From the NCBI GenBank assembly GCA_907163375.1, contig CAJQUW010003392.1, positions 1-64,000 of the forward strand: a stretch of 64,000 nucleotides of DNA. The letters are read 5' to 3'. The translations under genes and the position numbers were made by a program. Origin of the DNA: Prostheceraeus crozeri (taxonomy: Eukaryota; Platyhelminthes; Polycladida; Euryleptidae). How positions within the stretch are numbered: the stretch's first letter is position 1; the number at the start of each line of letters is the position of its first letter. The notes below the pieces were generated by a model that had not been told where the DNA came from, made no database searches, and was given only the letters and a program-made list of their open reading frames with translations. This document shows, one piece after another, positions 1-12,300 of this stretch.

Positions 1-1
1 T

Positions 2-103
2 TCGTTCTCGGGTGGTGGTAGGACTCAGGCTTGTGTTTCGACTGCGGCTCCGGCAACGGTGGCGGGTGGTCGCTTCTCTTGGATGTCTGTAAAGAAGAAG
101 TAG
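2..103 (+). other. Short open stretch at the window edge, possible end of a coding region
   Basis: One frame is open from the window edge to a stop at about 103. It reads as a small Ala/Gly/Thr-rich peptide ending in three lysines. It could be the last codons of a gene lying to the left, or chance. No motif is recognisable. From 104 to 390 I see no gene or repeat. Confidence 0.12.
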
Positions 104-393
104 TGAGTTATCATCTTACAAATCAATTTAGTCATTTATACATACAGATCATCTCGGACGCTTCCTCATAAATGGAAATTCGAGATCGGATCACGATGAT
201 CGAAGGTGAAGTCGTAGACACTCCACCCTTTCTTCACCCGAGATAGCATTTCTCCTCCCTCTTCCACGCTCGTACAAGAAGAGATTTCTGCTACTCCCCT
301 TCTAATAGGATGTGCAGACGACTGGAACGCACCCTTCGATCGCGATCCACCACTGCGCCGAACGGTGCAGCTTCGTGGTTCGTCTCGACAACC

Positions 394-669
394 TTAGCCT
401 CTGCACACGGAGTCTCTCCACTTCCTCCTCAACCTTCGTATCTCCTTCTCCCTACTTTCCCTCTCTGCTAGTAAAGCCTCTTCTATGGCTTTCCCCTCGA
501 GAGTCTTGAGCCACTCCTGCTCCAACTCGCCATCCCGCTCGCTTAATCTCTCCTTCACCTTCTTCATATCTCCGGCCACGTTCTTAAGGTCCTCATACTT
601 TGCCTTGTATGAGAAGGCCTCCTCCTTCAACTTCTCCGCCTCTTTCTTTAATCTATCCCGTTCGGCCGA
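394..669 (-). CDS. Coiled-coil coding-like fragment, unrecognised
   Basis: The minus strand is open for about 92 codons without a convincing ATG. The peptide is almost entirely charged heptad-like helix, rich in Glu, Lys and Arg (for example ERDRLKKEAEKLKEEAFSYK). Immediately upstream on the same strand, in another frame (about 672-850), there is an acidic Ser/Glu-rich stretch containing SSDSEEEEGE. An acidic segment followed by a coiled coil is common both in host exons and in Gag-like proteins of retroelements, and I cannot choose between them. No splice sites clearly frame it. It may be a decayed fragment. Confidence 0.25.
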   Translation of the reverse strand, partial: SAERDRLKKEAEKLKEEAFSYKAKYEDLKNVAGDMKKVKERLSERDGELEQEWLKTLEGKAIEEALLAERESREKEIRRLRRKWRDSVCRG

Positions 670-850
670 TCACCGGCGGGCGCTTGACAAAATTGCGACA
701 TTGTGTTGCAATTCCACTCACAGTTACGGCTGTAGGGGTCTCGCGATCGAGGTCGACGTCCGTTGATAAGTTGCGACTGTAGCTCTCCCTCCTCCTCCTC
801 ACTATCGCTGCTGGTCAGCGAACTCTCGCTACTAAGCGAGGATACAGCGG

Positions 851-2370
851 CAATCGCTTCAATGGCGGATTGTAGCTCATGGCCTCAGTGGTGAAGAGTG
901 AACTCCGTTCTTGCTCGTTGGCAGATTGTAGCTCTAAAGAACGGAGCTCAGTGCGAAGAGTGAACTCCGTTCTTCTTCGCCTACTTCGCCTGTTTGACAC
1001 TCGCTGTGTTGTGAGTGTCAATCCTCCAGCCGCTCACTTAAGCGACTGACTTTGTGGACTCCGCAATAGTAGCGAGCGATCCCTATCTGTTTCTTGTTAG
1101 TACAAGCGTGCTTTTGAAGGCGTCAGCTCGGAATACCTTCCGCATTGACACAGTTTGAAACTGGTCTTCATATTATTGTATTTCGGCATTTCTGAAGCGA
1201 AAAACGGAAAACAATGATTTTTACACTTAGTGAGGAATGATAGATTTGAGTGTAGTGAGTGGCACTCGATCCCGTCGACAGCCCGAAGGCCTTGTACTGA
1301 TCACTAGGGAAGTGAGAGATCTTCCCCGATACCCGCTATTTACAGCTGAAGACATCATTGTCACTGCCCCGAAGTGGTAACAGCAACGCCGAGTCAAAGT
1401 TAGTGAACAGTAGCTGTGATCTAACCCCTCAAAGCTGCCTTAGACTTAGTTAAATTTGAAACATGATATCAGATTTGAACTTAGCATACTTGAAAACCTT
1501 GAGGAAACATCCCAAGTTATTGCTTTGATCAGCTTGATAGCAAGCCGTAGAGAGCTTGATTCACCAGCGTTTTGCAATGGAGATGTTTAGAGGCCACCCA
1601 TGACAAGATAGCTAAGACTCAACCGATTGGCGTTCAAAGTGCTACGTTGAGAGCTGTGTCAAATGCCCAACATGAGACATGAGTTGTCCCAGCGGTTACG
1701 GTCTAAATATGACACATTCCCTTGCCACACTTATCACTACGGCATCGTCCGCCGTCCCGAAGGAACACCCTGTCAGTGGAATATTACAGCAAAACTCTCC
1801 GTGTCTTGCTCGCTTTCAGTGAAAAGCCGCTTATACCATGAGAAGACTGGCTCAGACATCATTAAAAATGCTTTCATTGACTTCAGCAGGGTCGAAAACC
1901 CCAGAAAACCTCCAAAACTAGTGAATTTAAATTTTTCAACTTTTTAGCACTACTTATGAAATTTTATAAGTAGTCCATCACTTAGGGCAGGTCAATAGCG
2001 ACCGAACCTTTTTTGAATCAAGTCAAACGGACTTGTAGAAGCAAAGTTACGAGCCTTTAAAGTTTTGGAGTCTTTTATGGCCTGGAGACGAAGGCCATCT
2101 CCTGGCGAACCTCTAAGTCTGACGGCTTAGCTGATATCAGCAATGAAATTTTCTAAGTCGGTTTCTTACAGAAACTCGGAATTTGGAATGTCCGAAGCTA
2201 TCATCGGAGCTCAGAGAGACGACCTACCTCTGACAATCGTTCTCCTCTAAATGACAAGTCTCCGTCGGTTCCCAGCTTATATAGTGTGTGGCGATCAGCT
2301 GATGACGTAATACCCATCATCCAAACACTAAAAATCCCGTCTATCTCCGGTTCTAGTGCTCCGATTGAGC
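851..2370. other. Stretch without recognisable gene
   Basis: No protein domain, RNA gene or clean repeat ends were seen. A short duplication (gaacggagctcagtg-type words) lies near 895-975. The open stretch at 1663-1947 has no recognisable motif and is most likely chance. Confidence 0.4.
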
Positions 2371-2379
2371 TGGAAATAC

Positions 2380-3960
2380 ACCATTTCCATGTAGAATTTG
2401 ACGCTGAATCCGAATCTGGCCTCCGTTTTCCCATCCGATGCTTCGTTTTGGCTCTACAGTAGGCAGCCATCGCAAAAATTCTAACTCTGTCGTTTTTCCG
2501 AAAAATGTTGAAAATTTTTCTCGCCGATGACTTGAAACTCTCCGATTGACATGAAACTCACCATACAGATAAGAATTTGACGCTGATTCCAAATCTGACC
2601 TCCGTTTACCCATTCCGAGCCTTCGTTTTGAAGCTACAGCCCAAAACGTCCCAAATTCTAACTCTGTCGTTTTTCGCCAATGTCCCAAAATCTTAAATGG
2701 CGTCTCACATCTAAACGAAGACAGATAGGAACCAGCCGATTCTTTCACTGAATTTGTCTCACTCTTAGCTTTCAAACGAGCTATGGCACGACAAAATCCG
2801 TCCACTGGAAGCCAAAATCGAAGCAAGCTGTCCAGAGGGGGGGGGAGGTCAGTGAAATTTCAGAATTTGATGAAAAATGTTTTGGTGACGGTCCCAGGTC
2901 GAAATTCCACACTTTGGAAAATTTTCAAAATTTTACCCATACAAAGTCACTCTGACACTTAGGATTTTTTCAGGTAAGCGAGCTCCGACCTAAAATCTTG
3001 TAACCGCTCTAACTTTTGAACGAAGACAGATAGGAACAAGCCGATTCTTTCACTGAACTTGTCTCACTCTTAGCTTTCAAACGAGCTATCGCACGACAAA
3101 ATCCATCCACTGGAAGCCAAAATCGAAGCAAGCTGTCCAGAGGGGGGGGACGTCAGCCGAAAATTTTTTCTCTCCGATTTCGCTGGAAACATCCTTCCTA
3201 ACCCAAAATTTCAAGTAGATTCCGAATCTGGCCTCCGTTTTCTCATCCGATGCTTCGTTTGGGCGCTACACACCAAAACGTCCCAAATTCTAACTCTGTC
3301 GTTTTTTCGAAAAATGTTGAAAATTTTTTCTCTCCGATTGACTTGAAACTCACCATACAGATAAAGAATTTCACGCTGATTCCAAATCTGAAATCCGTTT
3401 TCCAATCCGATGCTTCGTTTTGAAGCTACAGCCCAAAACGTCCCAAATTCTAACTCTGTCGTTTTTCGCCAATGTCCCAAAATCTTAATTGGCGTCTCAC
3501 ATCTAAACGAAGACAGATAGGAACAAGCCGATTCTTTCAGTGAATTTGTCTCACTCTTAGCTTTCAAACGAGCTATCGCACGACAAAATCCGTCCACTGG
3601 AAGCCAAAATCGAAGCAAGCTGTCCAGAGGGGGGGGGGAGGTCAGTGAAAATTTTTCTCTCCGATTGACTTGAAACTCACCATACCGATGCAGAATTTCA
3701 CGCTGAATCCGAATCTGGCCTCCGTTTTCTCATCCGATGCTTCGTTTGGGCGCTACACACCAAAACGTCCCTAATTCTAACTCTGTCGTTTTTCGAAAAA
3801 TGTTGAAAATTTTTTCTCACCGATTGCCTTGAAACTCACCCTACCGATGCAGAATTTCACGCTGAACACGAATCCGACCTCCGTTTTCTCATCCGACCAC
3901 TCCTTCCACTCGAAACAACCCATTTTACAACCCAACATTCAGCACGAAAAACATCACACA
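2380..3960. repeat. Block of diverged tandem-type repeats, about 0.3-0.6 kb spacing
   Basis: The same sentence-like pieces recur in direct orientation. A segment ending in a run of G follows the words 'tcaaacgagctat' and 'gaagccaaaatcgaagcaag' near 2740-2840, 3045-3150 and 3530-3640. A second segment, 'cgtcccaaattctaactctg', recurs near 2648, 3280 and 3440, with a variant near 3765. The minus strand stays open across parts of the block (2353-2826 and 3211-3618), giving two similar peptides. That openness is shared repeat sequence, not evidence of a gene. The block looks like a decayed satellite or multiple copies of one interspersed repeat. Confidence 0.75.
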
Positions 3961-4058
3961 CTATAGCCTCAAGACTAGACCTGGCGGTCGCCCAAGTCCA
4001 CCACGACACTCAGACCCAAAGCACCACGGCGGCCGACCACGACACTCTGCCGTTCCAG

Positions 4059-4125
4059 AGGGGGGGAGGGGGAGGGGAGGGGGAGGGGGAGGGGGAGGGG
4101 GAGGGGGAGGGGGAGGGGGGGGGAG
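4059..4125 (+). repeat. (GGGGGA)n G-rich microsatellite
   Basis: A 67-bp tract is made of runs of four to nine G separated by single A. Four or more G-runs stand close together, so it could fold as a G-quadruplex. It directly follows the 'ccagagggg' end seen in the neighbouring repeats, so it probably grew from the G-run of that repeat. Confidence 0.9.
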
Positions 4126-4776
4126 TCAGCGATGGCGGCCATCTTGCGCTATCTGGTGTTTGTCACTTCCTTACTACTGACCAGGGACTTAGATTGATTA
4201 ACCATATGTCTTGCGAAAAGAATAATACTCCTAAGGAATTACACTTCACTTACTTATACTCCTAAACTTTGGGGTAGCCAACAATGTAATCCCTTTTAAC
4301 CTCTTGATTGTACTTTTTAAGTTGTACTTCAAACGTAGTGCTACTTATATGAAAGATGCACACATTTTGGACTGTTTACCTTCTAATGAAGTGACTGCTC
4401 GACCGACTTCATTCAAATTGATTTGAAAGTACTTAAAAAATATTCGCACAAGTGTTGATGCACAACTCATGGCACATGTTTATCATGTGACTCCAAAAAA
4501 GTGCAAAAGAAGTTTTTGAAGCAGTTTTTTTAACTTTTCTCCAAAAACCTGCAGGAAAAGTCTCTCAGGCATCCGCAGCATTCCAGGCATTATCCCCCGG
4601 TAGTTAAGGGGAATAATGTTTTTTGCGGAATTAAGTACTATCCATATCTGCCAATGTTAAGTGCTTAGTATAAGTGGAGACACTGTTTTGGATAGATGCT
4701 AATTATAGACTTATTCATGAACATTAGCATACTGACCCACAAACTCATCCATATTTATGTTCCTCCTTTATTTCAG

Positions 4777-4859
4777 GCAACCTCATGACGCTAAGCTACA
4801 GCATCGGTCTCACCATCGGAGCAGCTATTTCATACGGACTTTACGCTATTGTGGTTTAA
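4777..4859 (+). CDS. Terminal exon of a multi-pass membrane protein (possibly SLC29-like transporter)
   Basis: A pyrimidine-rich acceptor (tcctcctttatttcag, ending at 4776) is followed by an open stretch in phase 2. It reads NLMTLSYSIGLTIGAAIS then YGLYAIVV and a TAA stop at 4857-4859. This is one hydrophobic, Gly-rich helix at the extreme C-terminus. An AATAAA lies about 120 bp downstream. Equilibrative nucleoside transporters (SLC29) end in a similar short Gly-rich last helix, but the match is by feel only, and other transporters are possible. Upstream exons are not visible in the window. A longer open frame at 4757-4969 overlaps it in another frame and is a shadow. Confidence 0.5.
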
Positions 4860-4981
4860 CATCGCGAATATTCAACAGCATTGAATCATCAACAGAACAT
4901 CTCAATTGTGGCCATAATATTGGATCAACAGTGAATTCTGATTGTGTATCCATCCGTACTGTGATGTAGTAGAGTTTGAAT

Positions 4982-4987
4982 AATAAA
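4982..4987 (+). terminator. Polyadenylation signal AATAAA
   Basis: A canonical hexamer 123 bp after the stop codon of the terminal exon fits a short 3' untranslated region. It supports the exon call. Confidence 0.5.
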
Positions 4988-4999
4988 GTTGAAGCTGAT

Positions 5000-6728
5000 T
5001 TGTAAAAGGATATTTACATGTACAAGCAAGGAGCACTGAGGTCGCGACCTAAAAACATAGCTAAAACAATAGCAATAGCAAATTCATAGCAGCTGAAGTG
5101 AAATCTATTCAACAGTCATCATCACATGATATTTTACTTGTATAGGCATTTTCGCACACAATTAATTATCAACATGTTCATATCTTAAATTTGAGATATC
5201 TAGGACTCCGAAATAGCTACTTATGTACTTCATCATTGCCATTTTCATTAGGGTGCGAAGACGAAATGTAGAGCTTTATCCTACTTTAATAATTACAGTC
5301 ACATTAAGTACTGCAACTACATATGTAATTACAATTAAAGCCGTCTAATTTATAATTGAAGGTATATTTACCGTATTTTACTTGCAACATCATGCTGGAA
5401 GTATCTTGACTCTTAACTTACTCAGCAGCGATAAAATGCACATGCATGAACAAGAATGCATGAGTGATATTAATGAAGTCAAGAGTGAATTTTCAATATA
5501 AAGTATGCAAACTTCATGTTTTCATCTCCTGCCATCTCATCGTGAATATCACTATATAAGAAAAAAACAACTATGATGACACGAATATATGCACACATTT
5601 CGATAAATGAAAATATGATGTCTTTTATGCAAAACTGTTCCAACCTCATTGCAAATTAAAAAAAAAGTTAAAGCAGTAATAGCTTCAATTTTCTATCTGT
5701 CCATCAAGTTATTCCTATTCATTCCAAGTTTTGATGCATGTATATTTCACAATTGAATCATGTAGAGTTATTTTCTCCACTGTAGATTAAACCCGTCCTG
5801 ATACTTAAAATAAAGAATTTGAAACTACATTGCTTGCTTTGCTTTGCTTGTTTGTTTTGCAGGATTGAAATGGATTCAAACTTGAGCTTCAATTTCTAAT
5901 CTAGATTGAAATTCAATCTAGATACAATGTCAATCTGTGTTAAACGCTATTTCAATTGTCGTTCATGTTTCATGATGCGAAAAAGTTTGATTGGAAACAC
6001 AGATGTATTTCTATGAATGCTTGAACATTAACTGAAATTAAAAAGCTTTGATTTTGAAGGTATTCTACACTGTAATTCACTGGATACGAAAATTTCATGC
6101 AAATTGATGCGTACCAAATTCATGTACAATTTAAAACTGACAATTGATACGAGATATTCGCATATTTACAGAAATTTGGTGTATTTTGCATAACAACATT
6201 GACTTCGCTTCGTATGTCTTCCTATGTCTTTGACATGCAGCGATTGGCACACTGTGATTAGCTGACTAAAACCATCATGCCAAAATATATTTTGGTATCC
6301 ACCATTCGCATGCGTTTGGTAGTGAGCAGTTTACGGGGCATTCTTATCTCGGAGTACATGTTGTGACGGTATATTTGCACATTTACAGTTATTGAATATG
6401 AGTAGAACCAATTTTACCGTTTTATTGCTTCTTCACCTAAAAATTTTGGTAAAAGTCGTTATTTGTTTAAGTTGCTTATTTGTGTTTATTGTCAAGGAGA
6501 TCATTAGGCAACGTATTTTCTTGAATTCAACAGATGTTTTTTTTATTGTACAGCCAAGAAGGTGAACGTTTTCACGGTTGTAATCGTTTGTATTCATTTG
6601 TGTGTTGATTTTACATCTGATTTCTGTACATAGTGAACCACGAATACGATATAAATTACAATCAGTATAGCTCGTTTTGATTTTTGGCTGTAAAAGAAAC
6701 GAATAAAGTCGTTATAAATGTAGATATA
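5000..6728. other. AT-rich stretch without recognisable gene
   Basis: No coding region longer than chance was seen. The sequence near 6235-6365 is less AT-rich and contains a gattgg (inverted CCAAT-like) word, which could belong to a promoter or first exon. I cannot support that further. Confidence 0.4.
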
Positions 6729-9705
6729 AGTCCTAAGTCATAAGTCATAAATGTTTATTCTGAAATATACAGAAAAACGCAAAGCGATGGCCGCAAGGGC
6801 ACTTACAAGCAAGCGTTGATAACGTGTTACACATGCATACGCAAAGTTTAGCATCAATAAAAGATACATGAGATATATATTTACAAATACACCAAGTGAT
6901 CATGATGTTACATGCACATATGCCATCATAACTAATTATGTGAGACCTACATATTTACAAATTTTCAGAGTCATCATGATATACATCATATACCATATAC
7001 AAAATACGTGAGATCTATAGGGCCTATACAAAATTAATACACTTTAATGATCATGGTCACAATATATACAAATTCACTCGGATCAATGAGATTGAGACTC
7101 TTCTTGATCTTCATTATGATGAGAATCATCTTCAATATGTAATGTAGGAATGTATCTAAATAAAATTTACCTTCAGGTATAAAAAGCACTTGTCAAATAA
7201 TTTTATACGAAATCACATATTAGCAGTCACAGTATGAGCAAAATTCACTTAGATCAATTGATTTGAGTCTGTTATTGAACATCATGAAGGTTGGAGCTTT
7301 CACTATTGAATCGTCTAATGAATTCCATATTTTGATAACGCGATAAGAAAAACAATCCACTGAGATAGTTCGAATTAACTTTAAAGACTGGCACAATCTG
7401 ACAGCTGTTACGTGATTGACCTCGAGTAATTTGAGATGAAAGGTAGGTGGTAAAGAAAGAGTTGAGCGACAAGTCGAAATGATTGTAGTACAGTTTATAC
7501 AAGAAGTACAAGTCAACAAAATGCTCCTATATTCTAGAGATTTTAATTTTAACAGTTGTAATCTGTGAGAGTAGCTGTCATACTTGATACCAGAGCGTTT
7601 ACAGACGATGCGGGTGAAGAATCTCTGAACACGTTCAATACGAAAAATGTCGCGTTTGAGGTACGGTGAAAGATTACACTTCCATATTCCAAGAGAGGGC
7701 GAACAAAGACAACAAAGGCTTTCATCAAGATACGAGAGTTGTGGCAAACGAAAGATTTTAGGATACAGTATGCTCTGGCATATGCGGTTGAGCTGATGCG
7801 CGCACAGTGATCACTAAATCTGAGATCTGATGAGATCAAAAGCCTACGTCTTTCACAGTGACTGAATTTTTCAGGGATATGCTGTCGAGATGATAGTTAA
7901 CGGAAGGAGCATATCGATTTCCAGCAGTAAACAGCAAGCTTTTTTGCATAGAAATCTTCAGTTGCCACGTTTTACACCAATTATCAAATTTGAGAAGAGT
8001 GTGTTTTAGGTCTGAAGATACTTGTGAAGAGGAGTTATAACTTCTGGTTCACATAAATTTCAAGTCATCAGCATAAAGGCGGGCTGAAGTCGATCCAACA
8101 AGGCAGTCAAACACGTCATTGACATAAAGAAGGAACAATACAGGTCCAAGAACAGAGCCTTGGGGCACGCACTTGTAACAGCTACGCGTCCGAAGTGATG
8201 GTGTTGATTATGACTTTCTGAGTTCGATTACATAGATAATTATTAATCCATTGGAGAAATTGACCATTGAAACCATAGCTTGAGAGTTTATGGAGAAGCT
8301 TAGGTATTGATACTGTGTCGAAGCCCTTGGAGAAATCAATGTACACGCAATCGAAGCGATTATGGAGACTTAATGCAGAACACATTTCGAATATCGAACT
8401 GAGCATGTGTGTAACTGTTGAACGTCGCGGAAGGAAGCCGTGCTGTTCCATGGATAAAAGCTTATGGCTCATTGTATAGGAATATATTTCATCAGAAAAT
8501 TACCCTTTCCGTGACCTTACAACAGCCACAGGTAAGTGAGATCGGCGCGATAGCTATTGGGGGAAGAGGAGGACCTTTGTTCTTAAAGACTGGACAGACT
8601 AGAGCTTTTTTCCAAGTAGATGGTAATTTGCCGGTTGACATGGATAGATCAAAAATGCAACTTAATGGGAATGCGAGAGTACTAGCAAGACGTCGAAGAA
8701 TAAGTAGAGGGATATCATCAGGAGTTTGTGATAATTTAGGCGGCAACCGTTCTAGAGCTCTTTCAACAATTTCCGGAGTAAAAGGATATGAAATCAGAGA
8801 TATTCCAGGATTCACTCGTTTATGGAAGGGAGGTAAGGCACCATCGTCTGATGTGAAAACGGATGCTAAGTAAGCATTTAATAAGTTTGCTTTATCGAGG
8901 GTGTCAAAAATTATACTGTCATTTTCATTGAAGATGGGTGGAATTGCGCGACTACTTTTCGTTCGGCGCTTAGCATAGGCGTAAAATTTACGAATATCTC
9001 CACTCTGAGTTAGCTTTTCCTCTCTAAACATCGCTATTTGTTCTACTGCGTGATCATATTCTTGTGCAACTTCTTTATATTTTGCGGAATTTTTCTTACT
9101 CGTATAATATTTTTCCTTCTTAGCAAGGAGTTTTCGTAGAATTTTCGGAACTCTTGAACGATACTTTTTTTCGGCAATTACAGGGACATATTGTGCAATA
9201 CAGCTTTGTATAGTCAAAATAAAGAAATCACACGCAGTTTCAACATCTACAGAACCATTCATGATAGGTGACCAGTTTATGCTGCTAAGGTACGTGGGCA
9301 TGCCATTGAAGTCTGCTGTAGTCGTAAAAACTACGAGTGGATTTCGGCCCCCCCGGTAGGACTAAGAGTGCTCGGTAACAGGATAGAGAATTCAACAGAC
9401 AAGTGATCGCAAGAAGAGTGAAAGGAAGGGGAAACAATGATTTTAGAGACAACATTTGGACAATTTGTGAGCACGAGATCTAGGATGGCGTTTCCTCGAG
9501 TTGGAGTTTCAACCAGTTGTATAAGATTATTCTGGGAAATACCGTTTAAGAACGTCTCATGAGCAGCATCACCTCGGTTTATGGGAATGGACCAATCTAT
9601 ATGTGGTAGGTTTAGATCTCCACATAAGAATGTAGGTTTGTTTGGGTTAATCCACAGATCTAGTAGATCAATTAAGGAATTGGCAGTGTCTGAGGAGACA
9701 CTGCA
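6729..9705 (-). mobile_element. LINE A: 5'-truncated non-LTR retrotransposon (CR1/Jockey-like)
   Basis: The minus strand carries, in order, the end of an apurinic-type endonuclease, a connector, a reverse transcriptase with a YADD box and a C-terminal extension. It then has a 3' region with AATAAA and a tail of short repeats (gacttatgactta, near 6725-6750). The first part of ORF2 and any ORF1 are missing; similarity fades near 9705, so it is 5'-truncated, as is usual for LINEs. The 3' end with short tandem repeats instead of poly(A) suits the CR1/L2 group. Frame changes within ORF2 show it is dead. Confidence 0.88.
7220..9705 (-). pseudogene. LINE A ORF2 remains: endonuclease end, reverse transcriptase, C-terminal region
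   Basis: Reading leftward: about 9705-9341 encodes the end of an APE-type endonuclease, with CGDLNLPHIDW and later CDHLSVEF. 9301-8492 encodes the connector and the first RT blocks. 8472-8182 encodes HGFLPRRST, then a DFSKGFDTVS-type block (the first catalytic aspartate region). About 8163-8040 has GSVLGPVLFLLYVNDV and ARLYADDLKFM, the YADD catalytic box. 7839-7220 holds the thumb and C-terminal region, with PLLEYGSVIF. The pieces lie in several frames, with at least three frame changes or stops between 9340 and 7550, so no functional protein is expected. Confidence 0.85.
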
Positions 9706-9867
9706 AAACTATCTATTTGCAAAACTGATAGTGGAGACAATTTAGCTGAATAAAAAATGAAGGAATCTCATTAAAAGATGTCTATATAAAGGGGTTTGCT
9801 TATGGTTTGTCAATTGGACAAGCATCACGAATAGCTTAACTTCTAATTGCTAGAAAGCAATTTTCGA

Positions 9868-9985
9868 CTGGATGTCATCATCATCATCAAGTGCCTTCCC
9901 CTATCCGCAGGTTGGCAACCATTTGCCTCCAATTCACTCGATCTTCAGCTTTTCTCTTTGCTTCTCCTAAATTCTTACTATTGGT
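9868..9985 (-). mobile_element. 3' tail of a second LINE (RTE/I-like), short fragment
   Basis: On the minus strand a short open stretch reads EAKRKAEDRVNWRQMVANL then RIGEGT and a stop. It is followed at once by a (TGA)n tail at about 9888-9902. The pattern 'A-x-DR-x2-WR' just before the stop and a TGATGA tail is typical of RTE- and I-type LINE 3' ends. Only the tail is preserved. The sequence to the right (9986-10190) may be more of it, but I cannot show that. Confidence 0.6.
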
Positions 9986-10283
9986 TGATGCATCATGGTT
10001 ATCCTGACGGGCAAAATAGCACAGACGGGCCTCAAGAACCATCTGCGCTGCAGTACAAGAGCCAAAACTGGGATTGCCAGCCTGCCTCCCGTTATTCTTC
10101 AGCCATCATTGACCCTACGGTTCGGCTCTTCCGCCAGATGCAGATACGTAGTGTTGCTGCTGCCCAACGCTAGAACTAGGTTTACTCCATAGAATAATAC
10201 ACTAGAATGGAAGTTTGATATCTTGCCTATGTACAGCATAGAAGTAGATAATAGCACACTAAGAATGGAAGTTTGATATCTTG

Positions 10284-12300
10284 TCTATGTACAATGATGG
10301 CACATGGAAAAATCTATGGTTTGTAGATCAGATTCGATCTAAAACATTATATCATTGTCAAACCATTTTCCAAGTTGGTTGTCGAAATTGTTGACAGCAA
10401 ATCACAGGATCTTCATGAAGAGAATTTTAGTGAGATGGTGGTATTGTATCATGCGAAATAGCCTACTATTCCATGGATTAATATACTGTGTCTATTTGTA
10501 GCAGTCACTGACAACTATTATACAATTTTTCAACACTGGAATACGAATCAAAATTTGGTCCACAGAGTCATATTGAAGGTGGTTGCTGTGCTAGTTGGAA
10601 GAACATCTCAATACGTCACAGATAAAATTTCTAATTATTGGATAATTTCTCGGTCAAGCGGTTAAGAAACTTAGCGGAATAAGCACACTGAAAGCTTCTT
10701 TACCTACAATCATTTCTCAGATAAATATAATGTCGCTGGAACTCTTCAATTAATCATTGAAAGACTTATGTGATATAATTTGATGATATTTTGGCAGCTG
10801 ATATTCGAAAGTGCAAAGATTTTGAAAATTTCCTCAAATATATAAACAACAGGGGCCCTTTAAAGTAAAATAAATGCATTTCTTGGCATTTCTAAAATAG
10901 AGGCATTTCTTGGCCTCTGATTTCAAGCTGGAGCAATGTATGCTCTGTAAATCGACATTACAAGTTGCATATGTGTCTGATTATACTCTTGATAGAATAT
11001 AGGAGCGATATTTCAAAATGACAAGCGTACAGTGCGTTTTAGAGGATTTCATTCTTTGTCATCCTGTCGCCGCAGTATTTTGTGAATTCACTATTACTTT
11101 TGTGCACATGATCTTTGGACTAGGAGCAACAATCCAGATCACAAATTGGCTTGATAAATATAAATGCCAATCAGAAAACTTGGAAACCAGCTCGCAAAAT
11201 TTGCGTTTTGCCCCAACTAAGTTCCCCCGGCGTGTGCCATAATTTTCATGCAATTTCCATTCTATGATTTTCTATGGTATTTTTAATTTCTATGATGTAC
11301 AGTGATGGCACATGGAAAAATCTATGGTTTGTAGATCAGATTCGATCTAAAACATTGTTCAATAGTCAAACTATTTGTCAAGTTGGTTGATGTGGAAGTT
11401 GTTGACAGAAAATTGCAGGATTTTCAAGCAGAGAATTTTAAGTGAGATGGTGGTATTGTTTCATGTGAAATAGCCAACTATTCCATGGATTAATATACTG
11501 TGTCTATTTGTAGCAGTCACTGACAACTATTTCCCAATTTTTCAATATTGGAATACGAATTAAAAATTGGTTCACAAAGTCATAATTAAAAGTGATCGGT
11601 GTGCTGTTTGTAAGAACATCTGAAGAATTCACAGATAGAAAGTCTAATTATTGGATAATTTCTCCTTCAAGCGGTTAAGAAGCCTAGTGCTTTTCTGGAG
11701 TAAACACACTGAAAGCTTCTTTACCTACAATCATTTCTCAGATAAATATAATGTCGCTGGAATTTTTCAATTAATCATTGAATGACTTATGTAATATAGT
11801 GTGATGATATTTTCGAAGCTGATATTCGAAAGCATGCAAAGATTTTGAAAATTGTTCAAATATGATGAACAGGAGAACCCTTTAGAGTAAAATGGATAAT
11901 CGATGATTTTTTGGCCTCTGATTTCAAGCTGGAGCAATGTATGATCTGTAAATCGACATTACAAGTTGCATATGTGCTTGATTATACTCATGATATATTA
12001 TGGGAGCGATATTTGAAAATGATGAACTTACAGAACGTTTTAAAGGATTTCATTCTTTGTCATCCTGTCGCCGCAGTATTTTGTGAATTCATTATTGCTT
12101 TTGTGCACATGATCTTTGGACTAGGAGCAACAATCCAGATCACAAATTGGCTTCATAAACATAAAGGCTAATCAGAAAACAAGGAAACCAGCTCGTACAA
12201 TTTACATTTTGCCCCAACTAAGTTCCCCGGCGTGTGCCATAATTTTCATGCAATTTCCATTCTATGACTTTCTATGGTATTTTTAATTTCTATGGTTTAC
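10284..12300. repeat. Two tandem copies of a 1,008-bp unit
   Basis: The words 'gatggcacatggaaaaatct' start at 10296 and again at 11304, giving a period of 1,008 bp. Matching text continues through the whole unit, ending in 'gttcccc-ggcgtgtgccat' and 'caatttccattctatga' at about 11221-11270 and 12220-12270. The copies differ by scattered substitutions and small gaps, so the duplication is not recent. Open stretches at 11018-11242 and 11911-12171 are equivalent positions in the two copies; the second is longer, and I do not think they code. A related end sequence occurs alone near 28178-28233, so the unit is probably a dispersed element. Confidence 0.85.

Noticed and set aside
2353-3618. Two similar minus-strand proteins (157 and 135 residues) as a duplicated gene
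   Set aside because: The similarity follows the DNA repeat units in every frame, codon-position bias is not apparent and no domain is present. They are repeat-derived frames.
8418-8873. 151-residue plus-strand frame
   Set aside because: It lies antisense to the reverse transcriptase of LINE A, which carries recognisable RT motifs on the other strand.
11018-12171. Repeated small frames (FILCHPVAAVFCEF) as a duplicated small gene
   Set aside because: Frame length differs between the two copies and substitutions are not biased to silent positions by eye. It is more likely non-coding repeat.
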